From: Cyanobacteriota bacterium
GTDB taxonomy: Bacteria > Cyanobacteriota > Cyanobacteriia > SKYG9
Direction of reading: 5' to 3'
DNA length: 8,953 nucleotides
NCBI GenBank assembly: GCA_025054735.1
Contig: JANWZG010000142.1
Coordinates: 1 to 8,953, forward strand
Shown piece after piece: positions 6,596 to 8,953 of this stretch (position 1 is its first letter; every line of letters starts with the position of its first letter). The position numbers and the translations under genes were made by a program. The notes under the pieces are model-generated. The model was not told the origin of the DNA. It saw only the letters and a program-made list of their open reading frames with translations, and ran no database searches.

Positions 6596-7291
6596 ATGCC
6601 TCAGCTTGCAGCTAGCTTGGAAATCGACTTTCACAGCGAAGCCTACAAAGATGCTTACAGCCGGATTAATGCGATCGTCATTGAAGGTGAACAAGAGGCG
6701 AACGACAACTATATGCGGCTGGCAGAATTAATGCCTGATAGCAAGGAGCAACTCCTTAGCCTCGCTAAGATGGAAAGCCGTCACAAGAAGGGATTTGAAG
6801 CTTGTGGGCGTAATCTACAAGTTACGCCAGATATGGCATTTGCGAAGGAATTCTTCTCTGGCCTGCGTGGCAACTTTCAAAGGGCAGCTAATGAAGGCAA
6901 CATTGTGACCTGCTTGCTGATTCAGTCACTAATCATCGAGTGCTTTGCGATCGCAGCCTACAATATCTATATCCCAGTTGCCGATCCGTTTGCTCGCAAA
7001 ATTACTGAGGGCGTCGTCAAAGACGAGTACACTCACTTAAATTTTGGACAACAGTGGCTTAAAGAACACTTTGCCGAGTCTAAAGCGGAGCTTGAAGCCG
7101 CAAACCGTCAAAATCTTCCTCTGGTTTGGAAAATGCTTGACCAAGTTGCTGACGATGCTAGCGTTTTGGGCATGGAGAAGGATGCATTAGTGGAAGACTT
7201 CATGATTCAGTACGGTGAGGCGCTGGGTGATATTGGGTTTCAAACCCGCGACATCATGAGGATGTCTGCCCATGGTCTATCTGCTGTCTGA
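6596..7291 (+). CDS. ado: Aldehyde-deformylating oxygenase (alkane synthase)
   Basis: Soluble ferritin-like di-iron enzyme that converts Cn fatty aldehydes to Cn-1 alkanes or alkenes plus formate, using O2 and reduced ferredoxin. The 231 residues match the cyanobacterial family length. All six iron ligands are present: E32, E60, H63 ([12 protein letters not shown]), E115 ([15 protein letters not shown]), E144 and H147 ([14 protein letters not shown]). These positions equal those I recall for the Synechococcus elongatus enzyme, so no N-terminal extension or indel is present before them. The ATG follows AGGAG at 6580-6584 with a rather long 11-nt spacing. It is the first gene of the tight ado-aar pair, and the reading frame is intact. 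I could not assign its promoter with confidence. Confidence 0.98.
   Translation: MPQLAASLEIDFHSEAYKDAYSRINAIVIEGEQEANDNYMRLAELMPDSKEQLLSLAKMESRHKKGFEACGRNLQVTPDMAFAKEFFSGLRGNFQRAANEGNIVTCLLIQSLIIECFAIAAYNIYIPVADPFARKITEGVVKDEYTHLNFGQQWLKEHFAESKAELEAANRQNLPLVWKMLDQVADDASVLGMEKDALVEDFMIQYGEALGDIGFQTRDIMRMSAHGLSAV
6947..6954. repeat. HIP1 octamer GCGATCGC
   Basis: Perfect copy inside ado. Three copies in 8953 bp compares with about 0.14 expected for any fixed octamer at equal base use. Confidence 0.9.
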
Positions 7292-7309
7292 TTCCACGGG
7301 AAACTATCC

Positions 7310-8353
7310 ATGTTCGGTTTAATTGGCCATTTAACCAGCCTGCAACATGCCCAGGCGGTTGCTAGAGACTTAGGCTACCCAGAATACGCTGACCAAGGTC
7401 TTGATTTTTGGTGTAGCGCCCCTCCACAGATCGTTGATGACATTACAGTTACCAGCATTACTGGTCAGACTATTTACGGCAAGTATGTAGAGTCATGCTT
7501 CTTGCCAGAGATGTTAGCTAGTAACCGCATCAAGGCGGCCATTCGCAAAATTGTGAATGCCATGGCTCACGCTCAAAAGCATGGCATCGACATCACAGCA
7601 CTAGGTGGGTTTTCATCTATCATCTTTGAAAACTTTGATCTGCAAAAGGTTCATCATGTCCGTAATGTGACACTGGAATTTGAGCGGTTCACAACAGGTA
7701 ATACCCATACTGCTTACATTATCTGCCAACAAATTTGGCAATCGGCTCCACGGGTGGGGATTAACCTATCAAAAGCAACCGTAGCAATTTGTGGAGCAAC
7801 AGGAGACATTGGCAGTGCTGTCTGTCGGTGGTTAAATACCAACACTGATGTTCAAGAACTGCTGTTAGTAGCTCGTAACCAAGAACGACTTCAAAACTTG
7901 CAAGATGAGTTGGGGCGGGGCAAAATTTTGAGCCTAGATGAAGCGCTCCCTATGGCAGACATTGTGGTGTGGATTGCTAGTATGCCCAAGGGCATGGAGA
8001 TAGACCCAAACGTGTTGAAGCAACCATGTCTGTTAATTGATGGCGGCTACCCCAAAAATATGGTGACTAAGATCCAGCGCCCTGGAATCTATGTCCTCAA
8101 CGGTGGCATTGTGGAGCACTCCCTAGACATTGATTGGCGCATCATGACCATTGTGAATATGGATGTGCCTGCTCGCCAACTGTTTGCCTGCTTTGCCGAG
8201 TCGATGCTGCTAGAGTTTGAGAAGTGGTACACCAACTTCTCCTGGGGGCGTAACCAAATCACTGTGGAAAAGATGGAGCAAATTGGTGAAATATCTCGTA
8301 AGCATGGGTTCTCGCCGCTGTTGATCCAACCTGTAGATGCAAGAGTAGCTTAG
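7310..8353 (+). CDS. aar: Long-chain acyl-[acyl-carrier-protein] reductase
   Basis: NADPH-dependent enzyme that reduces fatty acyl-ACP to the free fatty aldehyde used by ADO, by way of an enzyme thioester. Its 347 residues are slightly longer than the 341 I recall for the S. elongatus protein. The N-terminal acyl-binding region carries ESCFLPEML (61-69) and [13 protein letters not shown] (99-111), followed by [15 protein letters not shown] (122-136). The Rossmann glycine motif is [10 protein letters not shown] (161-170), and the acyl-accepting cysteine is C294 in LFACFAE. It begins 18 bp after the ado stop with a weak GGGA ribosome site (7298-7301), so co-transcription with ado is likely; in other cyanobacteria aar may also have its own promoter. 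Unlike many genomes, accA does not follow; pyrE converges instead, 24 bp away. Confidence 0.97.
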   Translation: MFGLIGHLTSLQHAQAVARDLGYPEYADQGLDFWCSAPPQIVDDITVTSITGQTIYGKYVESCFLPEMLASNRIKAAIRKIVNAMAHAQKHGIDITALGGFSSIIFENFDLQKVHHVRNVTLEFERFTTGNTHTAYIICQQIWQSAPRVGINLSKATVAICGATGDIGSAVCRWLNTNTDVQELLLVARNQERLQNLQDELGRGKILSLDEALPMADIVVWIASMPKGMEIDPNVLKQPCLLIDGGYPKNMVTKIQRPGIYVLNGGIVEHSLDIDWRIMTIVNMDVPARQLFACFAESMLLEFEKWYTNFSWGRNQITVEKMEQIGEISRKHGFSPLLIQPVDARVA

Positions 8354-8377
8354 TGTTGTAATTAATAACAGAGGTGT

Positions 8378-8953
8378 TTAACGGCGACGCTCAGCCCAGC
8401 GGGTTTGAATCGCTGTAATGGGAAATAGAGCTTGGAAATTTAGGCCTTGGGATCGATAGAGTTCAGCGCCACCTTGGAGACGATCGACTAGCGCCATCAC
8501 ATGATTCACAACATACCCTGCGTTCCTTAGGCAATGCACTGCTTTCATGGCAGACTGGCCTGTAGTGACCACATCTTCTAGCACCACAACGGAACTTGCG
8601 GGGGGTAAGGTTGGCCCTTCGATCTGGGCTTGGGTGCCGTGACCTTTAGCTTCTTTACGAATAATCAGGGCTGCAATGCCGTGTTGACTAAAGTCACCAT
8701 AGGAATTTTGCTGATTGGCATAGGCAGCCGCCATACTAACAGCAGTGACGATCGGATCAGCCCCTAGGGTCAACCCAGCCACAGCCCGCGTTTCTGCTGG
8801 CAACTGGTCAAACAGTAACCGCCCTACCATTACCATCCCCTGAGGGTGTAGAGTAATTTGCTTGCCATTGATGTAATAACTGCTGCGTTGACCTGAGGTC
8901 AACACAAAGTCACCCTCGCGATAGGCAATTTCGCAGATTAAGTCTAGAAGCTT
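8378..8953 (-). CDS. pyrE: Orotate phosphoribosyltransferase, 5' end beyond right edge
   Basis: Cytoplasmic enzyme of de novo pyrimidine synthesis: orotate plus PRPP gives OMP. The minus-strand frame is open from the right edge to a TAA at 8378-8380, showing 191 residues. An in-frame GTG at 8905 could be mistaken for the start, but the residues before it (KLLDLICEIAYREGDF) look like normal PyrE N-terminus, so the real start is outside the window. Visible marks are SSGQ-like LTSGQRSSYYINGK, the flexible catalytic loop RKEAKGHGTQ, and the PRPP loop VVVLEDVVTTGQSA. The length of about 190-205 residues suits a stand-alone OPRTase without an OMP decarboxylase fusion at the C-terminus, which ends in a basic ERRR. 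It converges with aar. Confidence 0.95.
   Translation of the reverse strand, partial: KLLDLICEIAYREGDFVLTSGQRSSYYINGKQITLHPQGMVMVGRLLFDQLPAETRAVAGLTLGADPIVTAVSMAAAYANQQNSYGDFSQHGIAALIIRKEAKGHGTQAQIEGPTLPPASSVVVLEDVVTTGQSAMKAVHCLRNAGYVVNHVMALVDRLQGGAELYRSQGLNFQALFPITAIQTRWAERRR

Noticed and set aside
8354..8377. TGTTGT-AATTA-ATAACA as a bidirectional terminator between aar and pyrE
   Set aside because: The stem is 6 bp, A/T-rich with a G-U pair and no T-tract; too weak to call.

Overview
The window is chromosomal DNA from a cyanobacterium; the genus cannot be fixed from sequence alone. Three independent signs agree. It carries chlorophyll synthase (chlG). It carries the cyanobacterial alkane pair: aldehyde-deformylating oxygenase (ado) and acyl-ACP reductase (aar). 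It also holds three perfect HIP1 octamers (GCGATCGC) plus many near-HIP1 CGATCG sites. All genes look intact apart from the two cut by the window edges, and I see no mobile element, tRNA, rRNA or CRISPR array.

Layout from left to right. At 1-591 (minus) is the first 197 codons of ddl, D-alanine--D-alanine ligase, running off the left edge. A divergent 334-bp spacer separates it from a 180-aa stand-alone cyclic-nucleotide-binding-fold protein (926-1468, plus). That gene converges, with a 30-bp gap, on a class A penicillin-binding protein (1499-3949, minus, GTG start). Upstream of it on the same strand is chlG (4158-5150, minus). Between chlG and the PBP lie about 208 bp holding an alternating GTTAC/GTAAC hairpin cluster and a palindrome just before the PBP start. 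Divergent from chlG is a 349-aa isochorismatase-superfamily protein with nicotinamidase-like active-site residues (5295-6344, plus). It is followed 251 bp later by ado (6596-7291) and, 18 bp further, aar (7310-8353). pyrE, orotate phosphoribosyltransferase, converges on aar and runs off the right edge (8378-8953, minus).

How the genes work together. ddl and the PBP serve peptidoglycan synthesis: ddl makes the D-Ala-D-Ala dipeptide and the PBP polymerises and cross-links the glycan strands. chlG attaches the phytyl or geranylgeranyl tail to chlorophyllide in the thylakoid. aar reduces fatty acyl-ACP to fatty aldehyde and ado converts the aldehyde to an alkane or alkene, so this tight pair is a complete hydrocarbon pathway. 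The remaining genes are housekeeping or of unclear role.

The most interesting unexplained signal is a perfect 7-bp-arm palindrome (TTAGTGT-N7-ACACTAA, 5252-5272). It overlaps the predicted -10 box of the nicotinamidase-like gene, and its GT-N7-AC core resembles NrtR operators of NAD metabolism. This suggests, but does not prove, that the enlarged hydrolase is an NAD-related enzyme. Other signals are a 13-bp tandem repeat in the ado leader and the hairpin cluster upstream of the PBP gene. I found no convincing evidence of a wholly new multi-gene system; most of the window is ordinary core genome.
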